Positions 39,666 to 47,077 of a stretch of DNA of 64,000 bases are shown piece by piece. Made by a program: the position numbers and the translations under genes. Numbering within the stretch: position 1 is the stretch's first letter; each line of letters opens with the position of its first letter. The DNA comes from JASHPR01 sp963749145 (GTDB lineage: Bacteria > Actinomycetota > Actinomycetes > Streptosporangiales > Streptosporangiaceae), in contig CAVVLN010000002.1 of assembly GCA_963749145.1 (NCBI GenBank), forward strand, positions 930,001 through 994,000, read 5' to 3'. The notes beneath the pieces were generated by a model. That model was not told the DNA's origin. It ran no database searches and worked only from the letters and a program-made list of their open reading frames with translations.

Positions 39666-40145
39666 TCAGCCCGGGAGGTCATGCAGAGCAGGGTAGCCGC
39701 GGCCGCGGGTGACCCAGAACCAGACGGTGGTGCCGTACTCGTCGCGCAGGTACCCCCACTGGTCGGCCAGGGTCTGGACCAAGAAAAGCCCGTGCCCGCC
39801 GGACACGCAGCCATTGCCCTTCACCACCGGCGCGCTCAGATCCGACCCTTCGTCGGCCACCTCGATCCGCACCCCGCCGCCAATCTCGACGGCGGTGATC
39901 GTCACCGTTCCGCCCGCGCGGCGCGAGTTGCTGTGGAGCACCGCGTTGGTCACGGTCTCCGAGGCCAGTAAGACCGCGACGTCGGTGGCGGGGTCGGCCT
40001 CGCCGAGAGCCTTGGCCACGAACGACCGGGCCGCGCCGACCTGTTCGGGACGTCCCTGGATCGTCAGGCTCCCGATGACCGCTGCACTCGCCATCAGGGC
40101 CAGGTCCTCCGCGGAGTCGCTGGCGCGGGCGGCCACTGCTGCCAT
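39666..40145 (-). CDS. ATP-binding anti-sigma regulatory protein (RsbW-like)
   Basis: A 159-residue GHKL ATPase of the HATPase_c_2 type. The N box is VAVLLASETVTNAVLHSNSRR, the G1 box VEVADEGSD (here IEVADEGSD) and the G2-like box CVSGGHGLFLVQTLADQWGY. In Streptomyces such kinases act in developmental signalling or sigma-factor control and often sit beside WhiJ-type XRE regulators and DUF397 proteins, which follow here on the other strand. No conserved Ser/Thr anti-anti-sigma partner is adjacent. The C-terminus is convergent with der. Confidence 0.88.
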   Translation of the reverse strand: MAAVAARASDSAEDLALMASAAVIGSLTIQGRPEQVGAARSFVAKALGEADPATDVAVLLASETVTNAVLHSNSRRAGGTVTITAVEIGGGVRIEVADEGSDLSAPVVKGNGCVSGGHGLFLVQTLADQWGYLRDEYGTTVWFWVTRGRGYPALHDLPG

Positions 40146-40269
40146 CTAGGTCCGCTCCCTCCCCGGCGCGTGCCGGTCACGGCGGAGTCGACAATGCTGA
40201 CTCGAGTCCGCACCGGAACGGAACGGCGCGGACTCGCAACGCTACGACTCATCATGGTCTGGGAGTGCA

Positions 40270-40348
40270 TGCCACGCAAGTGCGTGGTACAAATATGACA
40301 GACGAAATCTCAATTGGGATCCCATCTGGGCTCGTTTTCCCTTATCAT
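40270..40348 (+). promoter_or_regulatory. Palindromes and -10 candidate upstream of the first XRE gene
   Basis: In the A+T-richer stretch between the divergent ATPase and XRE genes, CCACGC-AAGT-GCGTGG (40272-40287, extended by one GT and one TA pair) and the perfect decamer TGGGATCCCA (40315-40324) are possible operator sites. TATCAT at 40343-40348 is a plausible -10 element. Operator function is inferred from position only. Confidence 0.4.
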
Positions 40349-40438
40349 CGTCTCGAGCCCAGCAGCCGGAGTGGCAGGGCCAGGCTCTTAGCACATGGCC
40401 GGGACCTGCCCCGCGTGCCCTCTAGGAGGGGAGGCCGA

Positions 40439-41299
40439 ATGACCACGTCAATCGGCCCGACGGTACGCCGACGTCGGCTTGGCACCGAGTTAAGGCGCCT
40501 GCGCGAGGCGCATCCGCTCAAGCTGGAGGAGGTCGCTGACAAGCTCGGCCTGGCCGCCTCCACGCTCTCACGGATCGAGACCGGCAAGGCACCGACCAGG
40601 ACCGCCTACCTGTCGGCCATGCTGGATCTGTACGGCGTCGACGATCCGGGCCAGCGCCAGATCCTGGTCGACATGGCCCGCGAGGGGCACCGCAAGGGCT
40701 GGTGGGCGGCATGGGAAAACGTGCTGCCCACCGGCTTTGACGTCTATGTGGGACTGGAAGCCGAGGCTGCCTCGCTGCGGGCTTACGAGTCGCTGGTGGT
40801 CCACGGGCTGCTGCAGACCGAGGCCTACGCGCGCGTGGTGATGACCACGGTGCGCCGCAGGCAGACACCCGACCAGATCGAACGCCTGGTCGCGCTCCGG
40901 ATGCAACGACAGGAGGTGATACTGCGCGCCGATCCGATAGAACTGTGGCTCATCCTGGACGAGGCGGTGATCCGCAGAACGATGGGCGCGCCCGAACTGA
41001 TGCGCGGGCAACTCAACCACCTGGCCGATGCGAGCCAGTGGCCGAACGTCACCCTCCAGGTGCTGCCATTCTGCAGCGGGCCGCATCCCGCGCTGAACGG
41101 GCCGTTCGCGATCATCGAGTTTCCCGAGCGATTCGACCCCGACGTCGTCTATACCGAGGGGGTGGGCGGACAGGCCTACCTGGAACGGGAGAGGGACGTA
41201 CGCGCCCGCGCCGAGGCCTTCGACCTGCTGCGTGCGGCCGCGCTATCCCCGGCCGACTCCGCCGACCTCATCAGCACGCTCGCCAGGGAAATTGTTTGA
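40439..41299 (+). CDS. XRE-family regulator with DUF5753 domain (WhiJ-like)
   Basis: The 286-residue protein has an N-terminal helix-turn-helix (LGTELRRLREAHPLKLEEVADKLGLAASTLSRIETGK) and then a DUF5753 domain (WWAAWENVLPTGFDVYVGLEAEAASLRAYESLVVHGLLQTEAYARVV ... LWLILDEAVIRRTMGAPELMRGQLNHL ... VTLQVLPF). These WhiJ-type proteins repress development or antibiotic genes and are paired with a DUF397 partner, which follows 18 bases downstream. ATG 40439 has AGGAGGGGAGG. The ATPase on the other side completes the WhiJ/DUF397/ATPase triad. Confidence 0.92.
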   Translation: MTTSIGPTVRRRRLGTELRRLREAHPLKLEEVADKLGLAASTLSRIETGKAPTRTAYLSAMLDLYGVDDPGQRQILVDMAREGHRKGWWAAWENVLPTGFDVYVGLEAEAASLRAYESLVVHGLLQTEAYARVVMTTVRRRQTPDQIERLVALRMQRQEVILRADPIELWLILDEAVIRRTMGAPELMRGQLNHLADASQWPNVTLQVLPFCSGPHPALNGPFAIIEFPERFDPDVVYTEGVGGQAYLERERDVRARAEAFDLLRAAALSPADSADLISTLAREIV

Positions 41300-41317
41300 T
41301 CAACGAAAGGAACCCCG

Positions 41318-41524
41318 ATGACACACGACCTGACCGAGGCCCGCTGGGTCCGGAGCCGCTACTGCAGCTCCGATGGCTGCGTGGAGGTGGCACGGTTCGC
41401 CGACGGCAGCGTCGCGATCCGTGACTCCAAGGACACGGGCAAGGCCGCGCACGTGTTCGACCGCGCCGAGTGGACGGCCTTCGTCGCCGGCGTCAAGAAC
41501 GGCGAATTCGACCCGGTGGCCTAG
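41318..41524 (+). CDS. DUF397 protein, partner of the upstream XRE regulator
   Basis: A 68-residue acidic protein: ARWVRSRYCSSDGCVEVARF, then VAIRDSKDTGKAAHVFDRAEWTAFVAGVKNGEFD, matching the DUF397 plan (W.KS..S....CVEVA, V.VRDSKDP....L.F....W..F...V..GEFD). Such proteins are thought to interact with, and often relieve, the paired WhiJ-type regulator. AAAGGAACCCC provides the ribosome-binding site. Confidence 0.93.
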   Translation: MTHDLTEARWVRSRYCSSDGCVEVARFADGSVAIRDSKDTGKAAHVFDRAEWTAFVAGVKNGEFDPVA

Positions 41525-41540
41525 CCGCAGGCGTTCATGA

Positions 41541-41588
41541 CGACGCCTCCCGCATCCGGTCTGCTGACCAGCGATGCGGGAGGCGTCG
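41541..41588. terminator. 16-bp perfect stem between convergent DUF397 genes
   Basis: Bases 41541-41556 are the exact reverse complement of 41573-41588. The 16-base loop itself holds a GGTC/GACC mini-stem. It lies 17 bases after one DUF397 stop and 65 bases from the corrected stop of the other, an ideal bidirectional terminator. Confidence 0.8.
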
Positions 41589-41653
41589 CGTTATGGCCTC
41601 CGTTCGAAGGGCCGGGCCGCGGCCCGGGTCAGCGGCCCGGGCCGTCCCCGGCC

Positions 41654-41894
41654 TCAGGCCGTCGTGGGCCGGCCGAACTCGCCGTCCCTGGCCCCGGCCG
41701 AGGAACGCGTCCCACTCGGCCCTGGTGAAGACCAGCGCGGGCCCGCCCGGGTCCCGGGAGTTGCGCATGGCGATCTCCCCGTCGGCCAGGAAGGCGACCT
41801 CGACGCAGTTGCCCCCGGTGGGGCCGCTGTGCCGGCTCTTGATCCACGTCACGCCCGCCAGAGCGCTCGCGTCCGTTCCGTTGCGGATGCTCAT
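41654..41894 (-). CDS. DUF397 protein with an apparent one-base insertion
   Basis: It begins MSIRNGTDASALAGVTWIKSRHSGPTGGNCVEVAFLADGEIAMRNSRDPGGPALVFTRAEWDAFLG, a clear DUF397 protein, partner of the adjacent XRE gene (the start lies four bases after its stop). After FLG the frame leaves the family. Removing one C/G at about 41691-41699 restores FLGGARDGEFGRPTTA and a stop at 41654, giving 79 residues. Uncorrected, the frame runs to 41535 through unrelated sequence and into the terminator region. Confidence 0.85.
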
Positions 41895-41898
41895 GGGA

Positions 41899-42750
41899 TC
41901 ACTCCATTTTCTCGCGCAGCGCGCGGATGATTTCCTTGCTCGCCTCCGGCGGCGCGCCGGAGGCGCTGAGCTTGTCCATGACCGCGGTGTAGCGCTCGAC
42001 GTCGACGGGCTTGTCCAGGTACATGGCGCTGGTCAGCTGCTCGGTGTAGACCACGTCGGGCAGGTCGGGGACGGCGAAGCGCAGGATGCTGAAGCTGCCC
42101 GGGGCCACGTAGGCGCCCGCGGAATCCGGCACCACCTGCAGCGCGAAGCCGGGCTGGTCGCACACCTCGTACAAATGCTCGAGCTGGGCCTTCATGATCT
42201 GCGGGCTGCCGACCTCCCGGCGCAGCGCGGCCTCGTCGACGATCGCCCACAGCCGCAGGCCGCCGGACGCGAACCGGCGCTGGCGCTCCTTGCGCAGGAA
42301 GACCAGGCGCTCGCGCTCCTCGAGCGAGAACTCGCCGAACGCGAGGACCGCGGCCGCGTACTCCTCGGTCTGCAGCAGGCCGGGGATGAAGTGCGTGTCG
42401 TAGCTGCGGATCGATTCCGCTGACTCCTCCAGGCCGATGTAGGCCTGGAACCAGCCGGGCAGCACGTCCTGGTACTGGTGCCACCAGCCCGGCTGGTTGG
42501 CCTGGCCGGCCAGCGTGAGCAGTTCCTCGCGCTCCGCGTGATCGGTGATCCCGTACAGGCTGAGCAGGTCAATGATGTCAACTTCCCTGACCGAGGTCCG
42601 GCCCAGCTCGATTCGGCTGATCTTGGACTCGGACCCCCTGATCGCCCGAGCCGCCTCCTGGGCGGTGATCCCGCGTGCCTCACGCAGGCGGCGTAGCTGT
42701 GTGCCGAGGAGGATGCGCAATACCGTGGGCCCGCCAGCCCCATCCATCAT
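41899..42750 (-). CDS. XRE-family regulator with DUF5753 domain (second copy)
   Basis: A 283-residue WhiJ-type regulator. Helix-turn-helix: LGTQLRRLREARGITAQEAARAIRGSESKISRIELGRTS. DUF5753: WWHQYQDVLPGWFQAYIGLEESAESIRSYDTHFIPGLLQTEEYAAAVL ... LWAIVDEAALRREVGSPQIMKAQLEHL ... FALQVVP. It is a divergent paralogue of the 40439-41299 gene in a tail-to-tail arrangement, each with its own DUF397 partner. The first of two consecutive ATG codons is annotated; GGAGGGAGC lies upstream. Confidence 0.92.
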   Translation of the reverse strand: MMDGAGGPTVLRILLGTQLRRLREARGITAQEAARAIRGSESKISRIELGRTSVREVDIIDLLSLYGITDHAEREELLTLAGQANQPGWWHQYQDVLPGWFQAYIGLEESAESIRSYDTHFIPGLLQTEEYAAAVLAFGEFSLEERERLVFLRKERQRRFASGGLRLWAIVDEAALRREVGSPQIMKAQLEHLYEVCDQPGFALQVVPDSAGAYVAPGSFSILRFAVPDLPDVVYTEQLTSAMYLDKPVDVERYTAVMDKLSASGAPPEASKEIIRALREKME

Positions 42751-42851
42751 GAGTCCCGCTCCCTCCTGCTTGTACCCGTTGACTTTCCAGATTAGTTTTT
42801 CGGGACAATTGCGTCAGGGATGTGCTCGGTTTGCCGCTCTTACCACATGAT

Positions 42852-42865
42852 ATCGCATATGCGAT
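42852..42865. promoter_or_regulatory. Perfect 14-bp palindrome upstream of the second XRE gene
   Basis: ATCGCATATGCGAT sits about 100 bases upstream of the XRE start, in a local A+T-rich patch. It is a good candidate operator for the XRE protein (autoregulation), by position and symmetry only. Confidence 0.5.
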
Positions 42866-42957
42866 TTCACGCCACCCCAAAATGCCATACGCCGAAGGGA
42901 TCCCGGTTGTCCCGCTCCGGCGGTTCGCTGGCGTCCGGCCCACCTGCCTCTGACGCG

Positions 42958-42992
42958 GTCATAAGTCACGGCTGAGACGTCATAAGTGACGG
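42958..42992 (+). promoter_or_regulatory. Direct repeat GTCATAAGT(C/G)ACGG, 21-base period
   Basis: GTCATAAGTCACGG at 42958-42971 and GTCATAAGTGACGG at 42979-42992 differ at one base and are spaced by exactly two helical turns, on the same face of DNA. They lie 113 bases before the aldo/keto reductase start. A cooperative activator or repressor site is plausible. The rest of 42751-43104 holds no gene. Confidence 0.5.
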
Positions 42993-43104
42993 TCGCGGCC
43001 GGTGTTGCTCGGTGAGCCTACGCGCGGTGTCCTCGGCGTGCGGGCTTATCGCTACGATCGGCTGGCACCCACTGCGCACCGGCCATCGGGAGGAAACGCG
43101 GGTC

Positions 43105-44061
43105 ATGCGGTACAGGTCACTGGGCAACTCCGGGCTCGTCATATCCGTGGCCGGGCTGGGCGGTAACAACTTCGGCCGCAGGCTGGACCTGGACGCGACC
43201 CGCGCCGTGGTGGACGCCGCCCTCGACGCCGGGATCACCCTGCTCGACACGGCCGACAGCTACGGCGGGGCCGGGCGATCCGAGGAGATCCTCGGCGAGG
43301 TGCTGGCCGGCCGGCGTGATCAGGTCGTGCTGGCCACCAAGTTCGGTCACCGCAACGTGGACATGGGCTACGGCGCGGCCGCGGGCGCCAAGGGCGGGCG
43401 CGGGTACATCACGCGGGCCGTGGAGCACTCGCTGCGCCGGCTGCGGACCGACTACATCGACCTCTACCAGTTGCACACGCCGGACCCGGCGACGCCGATC
43501 GAGGAGACCCTCGCGGCCCTGGGTGACCTGGTGACCCAGGGCAAGGTGCGCTACATCGGGCATTCCAACTTCGCCGGGTGGCAGATCGCGGCGGCGGCCG
43601 GCGCGGCCCGGGAACGGGGGGCCACCGCCTTCGTCTCCGCGCAGAACCACTGGTCGCTGCTGGAGCGGGGCGCCGAGGCCGAGGTCGTGCCGGCCGCCCG
43701 GCACTACGGCCTGGGCGTGCTGCCGTACTTCCCGCTGGCCAACGGCCTGCTGACCGGGAAGGTGCGGCGCGGCGTGCCGCCGCCCGCGGGCAGCAGGCTG
43801 GCCGAACGGCGGGACTACATCACCGACGCCAAGCTGGACAAGGTCGAGGCGCTGATCGGCTGGGCCGAGCGGCACGGGGTCTCGGTGCTCGACGTCGCCG
43901 TCGGCGGCCTGGCCGCCCAGCCGGGCTGCTCGTCGGTGATCGCCGGGGCGACGTCGCCGGAGCAGGTCAAGGCCAACGCCGCGGCCGCGGACTGGGTGCC
44001 GTCGGCCGCCGAGCTCGCGGACCTGGACACCATCGTGCCCGGCCCGGCCGGGTCAGCCTGA
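43105..44061 (+). CDS. Aldo/keto reductase
   Basis: A 318-residue NADPH-dependent oxidoreductase. It starts MRYRSLGNSGLVISVAGLGGNNFG; the catalytic tetrad is visible as Asp/Tyr in LLDTADSYGGAGRSEEILG, Lys in VVLATKFGH and His in YQLHTPDPATPIEETL. GVLPYFPLANGLLTGK and VIAGATSPEQVKANAAA form the cofactor end. ATG 43105 follows GGGAGGAAACG; a longer frame upstream has no support. The last nine bases overlap the end of the convergent protease gene. The substrate is unknown. Confidence 0.93.
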   Translation: MRYRSLGNSGLVISVAGLGGNNFGRRLDLDATRAVVDAALDAGITLLDTADSYGGAGRSEEILGEVLAGRRDQVVLATKFGHRNVDMGYGAAAGAKGGRGYITRAVEHSLRRLRTDYIDLYQLHTPDPATPIEETLAALGDLVTQGKVRYIGHSNFAGWQIAAAAGAARERGATAFVSAQNHWSLLERGAEAEVVPAARHYGLGVLPYFPLANGLLTGKVRRGVPPPAGSRLAERRDYITDAKLDKVEALIGWAERHGVSVLDVAVGGLAAQPGCSSVIAGATSPEQVKANAAAADWVPSAAELADLDTIVPGPAGSA

Positions 44062-44880
44062 GCCCCGGACCGCGGTCTCGTACAGCGCCAGGATGTTCGA
44101 GAAGAACCGCGGCGAGTAGGAGACGTTCGGGGTGTCCCCGCCCTCCTGGTAGCCGCCGATGACGCCGATCACCCAGCCCTCGCCGGTCTTGGCGTCCACG
44201 TGGGCCAGGAACGGGCCGCCGCTGGTGCCGTTGGTGTAGTTGTCACAGTCGAAGACCATCTCGTGCGCGTCGTCGAAGTTGCGCGCGCGCGCGGTGCAGG
44301 TGATCGGGTCGTTGGTGGCATCGGGATACCCGATCACCTGCACCATCTGAGACGGCCGGTCGATCTTCAGGGTCTCCGCCCCGGTGTGCCGCTGGATTCG
44401 TGTGCCGGGCCGTCCGACCACGAGGAACGCGACGTCGTCGTTCGGGTTCTGGTCCTTCTCCCAGGCGCTGTTGACGTAGATCGTCCGGACCACCCAGGTG
44501 CCGTGCGGGAACCGGCCGTTGTGGTAGCCGGGCGCGAACACGATGCTGCCCGCCGGGCTGAGCGACCTGCCCTGCAGGCAGTGCGCGGCCGTGATGACCA
44601 GGTTCCCGCCCGGGCTGCTGACCACGCTCGCGGTGCAGAAGTGCGACCCCAGCTGGCCATCCGAGCTGGTGAACAGCGCTCCCACCGGGGCCAGGCCGCG
44701 GAACGGGGTGCCGGTCTTGACGGTCTTGACCGACGGGCGGCCCGCCGCGTGAGCCAGCGGCGTGACGACGTAGGCGCCGAGCGCCACCACGATTAAGCCG
44801 GCGGCCCAGGTGGTCCGGCGCACGGCCAGCGCTGTCACCGAGCGCGCCGCAACCCGCGGATACCCGATGCCTCGGCGCAT
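44053..44880 (-). CDS. Secreted trypsin-like serine protease
   Basis: A 275-residue exported protease of the chymotrypsin fold. The N-terminus RRTTWAAGLIVVALGAYVVTPLAHAAG is a signal peptide with an AHA-A cleavage site. Catalytic triad: His in LVITAAHCLQG, Asp in NPNDDVAFLVV, Ser in YTNGTSGGPFLAHVD. Two cysteine pairs are possible (HFCTA...AAHC, TCTAR...FDCDN). The start at 44880 is favoured by GGAGGGCTG; the ATG at 44916 lacks one. The substrate is unknown. Confidence 0.9.
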   Translation of the reverse strand: MRRGIGYPRVAARSVTALAVRRTTWAAGLIVVALGAYVVTPLAHAAGRPSVKTVKTGTPFRGLAPVGALFTSSDGQLGSHFCTASVVSSPGGNLVITAAHCLQGRSLSPAGSIVFAPGYHNGRFPHGTWVVRTIYVNSAWEKDQNPNDDVAFLVVGRPGTRIQRHTGAETLKIDRPSQMVQVIGYPDATNDPITCTARARNFDDAHEMVFDCDNYTNGTSGGPFLAHVDAKTGEGWVIGVIGGYQEGGDTPNVSYSPRFFSNILALYETAVRGSG

Positions 44881-45202
44881 CAGCCCTCCGTCTCGCCGGT
44901 CGGTCACCCGCGCCATCGCGCGCGAGGCAGACTTTTACTATCCTTACCATCCGTTTAGCCGATTGTGCCGATATGCGGGCCAAAGGGCTAGTGGGCATAG
45001 CTGGGAGGATGCTGGGACCTTACTGAGCGCCGAGATTCCAGGTGCCAGGCTTTACCGTCCGCCGGCCCCCGTCCGCGCGGCGGCACTCAGACTAGCCCGG
45101 ACCGCCGTGCATCGCACGCCTATCGGCCTCGCGCTGAGTAAGGTTTCGGCCACCGGAAGTTGCAGACTGGTATGCGTTGGGCAATCATGAGGCAACCCTG
45201 GC
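44881..45202. other. Divergent intergenic region between protease and MFS gene
   Basis: About 320 bases. On the plus strand TTGCAG (45160-45165) and AATCAT (45183-45188) are 17 bases apart and could drive the MFS gene. The stretch around 44935-44960 is A+T-rich and may hold the protease promoter, but no clean -10/-35 pair is seen. There is no gene in it. Confidence 0.4.
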
Positions 45203-46498
45203 GTGCCGGAAGATCTGGAGACCGCGGTGGATGGTGCGGCACGTACCGCGGTGACGCGCGCACCCGCCGACGCGAGCCGGGCCACGTTCCGCCAGGTCTT
45301 CGCCGAGCCGGAGTTCCGGGCGGTCTGGCTGGCCCAGCTGCTGTCGGTGGCTGGCGATCAGCTCGCCCGGGTCGCGATGACCGTGCTGGTCTACGACCGG
45401 ACCCACTCGGCGCTCTGGACCGCGCTGACCTACGCGGTCACGTTCCTGCCCTGGGTGATCGGCGGCCTGGCGCTGTCCGGGCTCGCCGACCGGCTGCCCC
45501 GGCGCCAGGTCATGGTGACCTGCGACATCGCCCGGATGGTGCTGGTCGGCCTGATGGCGCTGGTGAGCCTGGCCGCGGCGGCGAGCGCCAGCTTGTGGAT
45601 CATGGTCGGGCTGCTGTTCGTGGTGACCCTGCTCGACTCGCCGTTCAAGTCGGCCCGGTCGGCGATGATGCCCGACATCCTGCCAGGGGAGCGCTACGTG
45701 CTCGGCACCGCCGTCACCCAGACCACCCTGCAGGTGGGGATGGTGACGGGCTTCGCGCTCGGCGGGGTCGTGGTCGCCCTGCTGGGTGTGCGGCCCGCCC
45801 TGCTCATCGACGCCGCCACCTTCGCCGTCTCGGCCGTGCTGGTCTGGTTCTGGGTGCGCCATCGTCCCGCCGCGGCCCGGCCAGCCGACGGCGGCCCGGC
45901 CCGGCGCGGCGCGATCGCCGCCGGGGTGCGGCTCGTCTCCGGCGACCGCCGGCTGCGGACGCTGATGCTGTTCGGCTGGCTGGTCGCCTTCTACGTGGTG
46001 CCGATGGGCCTGGCGGCACCGTACGCGGCCAGCTTCCGCACCTCGCTGGCGATCCCGATCGGCACCGGGCTGGTGTTCGCCGCCGGGCCGTTCGGCACCG
46101 CGCTGGGCGCGGTCGCGTTCGGCCGCCTGGTACCGCAGGGAGCCAGGCAGCGCTGGATGGGCCCGCTGGCCATCGCGGCCTGCGGCCTGCTGCTGATGTG
46201 CGCGCTGCGCCCAGGCCTGGTCGCCGCGTTGCTGATCATCGCCGGGTCCGGGGCGTGTGCCTCTTACCAGCTGGCGGCTAACGCGGCCTTTGTCGCTGCC
46301 GTGCCGCCTGAGCGGCGCGGCCAGGCTTTCGGCCTGGCCAACGGCGGCATGCAGGTGTCGCAGGGCCTGTGGATCGTGCTCGCCGGAGCGGCAGCTTCCT
46401 CACAGGCGATTTCACCGGCTACTGCGATCGCCATCAGCGGCGGAGTCGGGGCCGTCCTGGCCGCCGTCCTGGCGATCAGTTGGCGGAAAGCACAGTGA
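45203..46498 (+). CDS. MFS transporter
   Basis: A 431-residue, 12-helix major facilitator protein of the MFS_3/enterobactin-exporter-like type. N-terminal FRAVWLAQLLSVAGDQLARVAMTVLVYDRTHSALWTALTYAVTFLPWVIGGLALSGLADRLPRRQVMVTCDIAR holds the loop 2-3 motif (GLADRLPRR). A second half from RLRTLMLFGWLVAFYVVPMGL to the C-terminus has the usual six helices. Export of a small molecule is more likely than import. The gene converges on the MRVEWL mini-gene array (47 bases between them), which makes export of that peptide a testable but unproven idea. Confidence 0.9.
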   Translation: MPEDLETAVDGAARTAVTRAPADASRATFRQVFAEPEFRAVWLAQLLSVAGDQLARVAMTVLVYDRTHSALWTALTYAVTFLPWVIGGLALSGLADRLPRRQVMVTCDIARMVLVGLMALVSLAAAASASLWIMVGLLFVVTLLDSPFKSARSAMMPDILPGERYVLGTAVTQTTLQVGMVTGFALGGVVVALLGVRPALLIDAATFAVSAVLVWFWVRHRPAAARPADGGPARRGAIAAGVRLVSGDRRLRTLMLFGWLVAFYVVPMGLAAPYAASFRTSLAIPIGTGLVFAAGPFGTALGAVAFGRLVPQGARQRWMGPLAIAACGLLLMCALRPGLVAALLIIAGSGACASYQLAANAAFVAAVPPERRGQAFGLANGGMQVSQGLWIVLAGAAASSQAISPATAIAISGGVGAVLAAVLAISWRKAQ

Positions 46499-46544
46499 TG
46501 ACGCGGAACGGACTACTGTCTGCGCCCCGCGTTCGGCACGTCGC

Positions 46545-46565
46545 CTAGAGCCATTCGACGCGCAT
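46545..46565 (-). CDS. Hexapeptide mini-gene 8 (MRVEWL), last copy
   Basis: ATG, GAA, CTC, and a TAG stop, the third stop codon type in the array. AAGGAG six bases upstream. It ends 47 bases from the convergent MFS transporter stop. Confidence 0.7.
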   Translation of the reverse strand: MRVEWL

Positions 46566-46607
46566 GGCGGTCTCCTTCCTGGACTTAGCTGGCGCTGGGG
46601 ATCTGGT

Positions 46608-46628
46608 TCAGAGCCATTCGACGCGCAT
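46608..46628 (-). CDS. Hexapeptide mini-gene 7 (MRVEWL)
   Basis: ATG, GAA, CTC, TGA. AAGGAG six bases upstream (AAGGAGACCGCC). The 42-base spacers on either side are nearly identical, a recent 63-base duplication. Confidence 0.7.
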   Translation of the reverse strand: MRVEWL

Positions 46629-46670
46629 GGCGGTCTCCTTCCTGGACTTAGCTGGCGCTGGGGATCTGGT

Positions 46671-46691
46671 TCAGAGCCATTCGACGCGCAT
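46671..46691 (-). CDS. Hexapeptide mini-gene 6 (MRVEWL)
   Basis: ATG, GAA, CTC, TGA. AAGGAGG nine bases upstream. Confidence 0.7.
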   Translation of the reverse strand: MRVEWL

Positions 46692-46753
46692 GGGGCGTGG
46701 CCTCCTTCCTGGTGCAGGAATGCTGGCCGGGACTGTTGGCCGTGTTATGTGGT

Positions 46754-46774
46754 TTAAAGCCACTCGACGCGCAC
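46754..46774 (-). CDS. Hexapeptide mini-gene 5 (MRVEWL), most diverged copy
   Basis: GTG start instead of ATG, GAG, leucine codon CTT and TAA stop. It differs from the commonest core at four bases, yet the peptide and reading frame are unchanged. AAAGGAG is retained five bases upstream. This copy is the best single piece of evidence for coding selection. Confidence 0.72.
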   Translation of the reverse strand: MRVEWL

Positions 46775-46818
46775 GGGGTCTCCTTTCCTGGGATAACTGC
46801 CGGGCTGGGGGGTCTGGT

Positions 46819-46839
46819 TCACAGCCATTCGACGCGCAT
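46819..46839 (-). CDS. Hexapeptide mini-gene 4 (MRVEWL)
   Basis: ATG start, GAA, leucine codon CTG (a silent change), TGA. AAGGAGG eight bases upstream. Confidence 0.7.
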   Translation of the reverse strand: MRVEWL

Positions 46840-46900
46840 GGGCCTGGCCTCCTTCCTGGTGCGTACGGGCTGGCTGGGACTGGCTGGCCGTGCCGTGAGT

Positions 46901-46921
46901 TCAGAGCCATTCGACGCGCAT
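46901..46921 (-). CDS. Hexapeptide mini-gene 3 (MRVEWL)
   Basis: ATG start, GAA, CTC, TGA. AAGGAGG nine bases upstream. Confidence 0.7.
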   Translation of the reverse strand: MRVEWL

Positions 46922-46982
46922 GGGGCGTGGCCTCCTTCCTGGTGCGTGCGGGCTGGCCGGGACTGTTGGCCGTGTCACTGGT

Positions 46983-47003
46983 TCAGAGCCACTCGACGCG
47001 CAT
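46983..47003 (-). CDS. Hexapeptide mini-gene 2 (MRVEWL)
   Basis: ATG start, GAG glutamate codon, CTC leucine codon, TGA stop. Shine-Dalgarno GGGAGGT seven bases or so upstream, different in sequence from the other copies but retained. Confidence 0.7.
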   Translation of the reverse strand: MRVEWL

Positions 47004-47056
47004 GGGGCTGACCTCCCTCGGGTTTGTCTGGTTCGCGGCAGTTGTACCGGTACGGC

Positions 47057-47077
47057 TCAGAGCCACTCGACGCGCAT
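47057..47077 (-). CDS. Hexapeptide mini-gene 1 (MRVEWL)
   Basis: First copy in transcription order: ATG CGC GTC GAG TGG CTC TGA, preceded by AAAGGAGG and five bases. The promoter would lie in 47080-47250. The function of the peptide is unknown. Confidence 0.7.
   Translation of the reverse strand: MRVEWL

Larger units (their letters stand above)
46545..47077 (-). repeat. Tandem array of eight hexapeptide mini-genes (MRVEWL)
   Basis: A 21-base core recurs at 46545, 46608, 46671, 46754, 46819, 46901, 46983 and 47057, with 42-62 bases between cores. Read on the minus strand each core is start-CGC-GTC-GA(A/G)-TGG-CT(C/G/T)-stop, that is MRVEWL, and each is preceded at 5-9 bases by a Shine-Dalgarno sequence (AAGGAGG, AAGGAG, AAAGGAGG or GGGAGGT). 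The differences between copies are confined to the start codon, two wobble bases and the stop codon, all silent. The intervening spacers are related but drift more. No gene follows on the minus strand. Confidence 0.85.

Noticed and set aside
38268..39971. Der as a 567-residue protein with a novel C-terminal extension
   Set aside because: The extra residues are antisense to the RsbW-like ATPase gene and are best explained by a lost base that hides the normal stop at 39611-39613.
41535..41894. DUF397 protein of 119 residues with a new domain
   Set aside because: The extra sequence appears only because of a one-base insertion; the other frame restores the conserved ARDGEF end.
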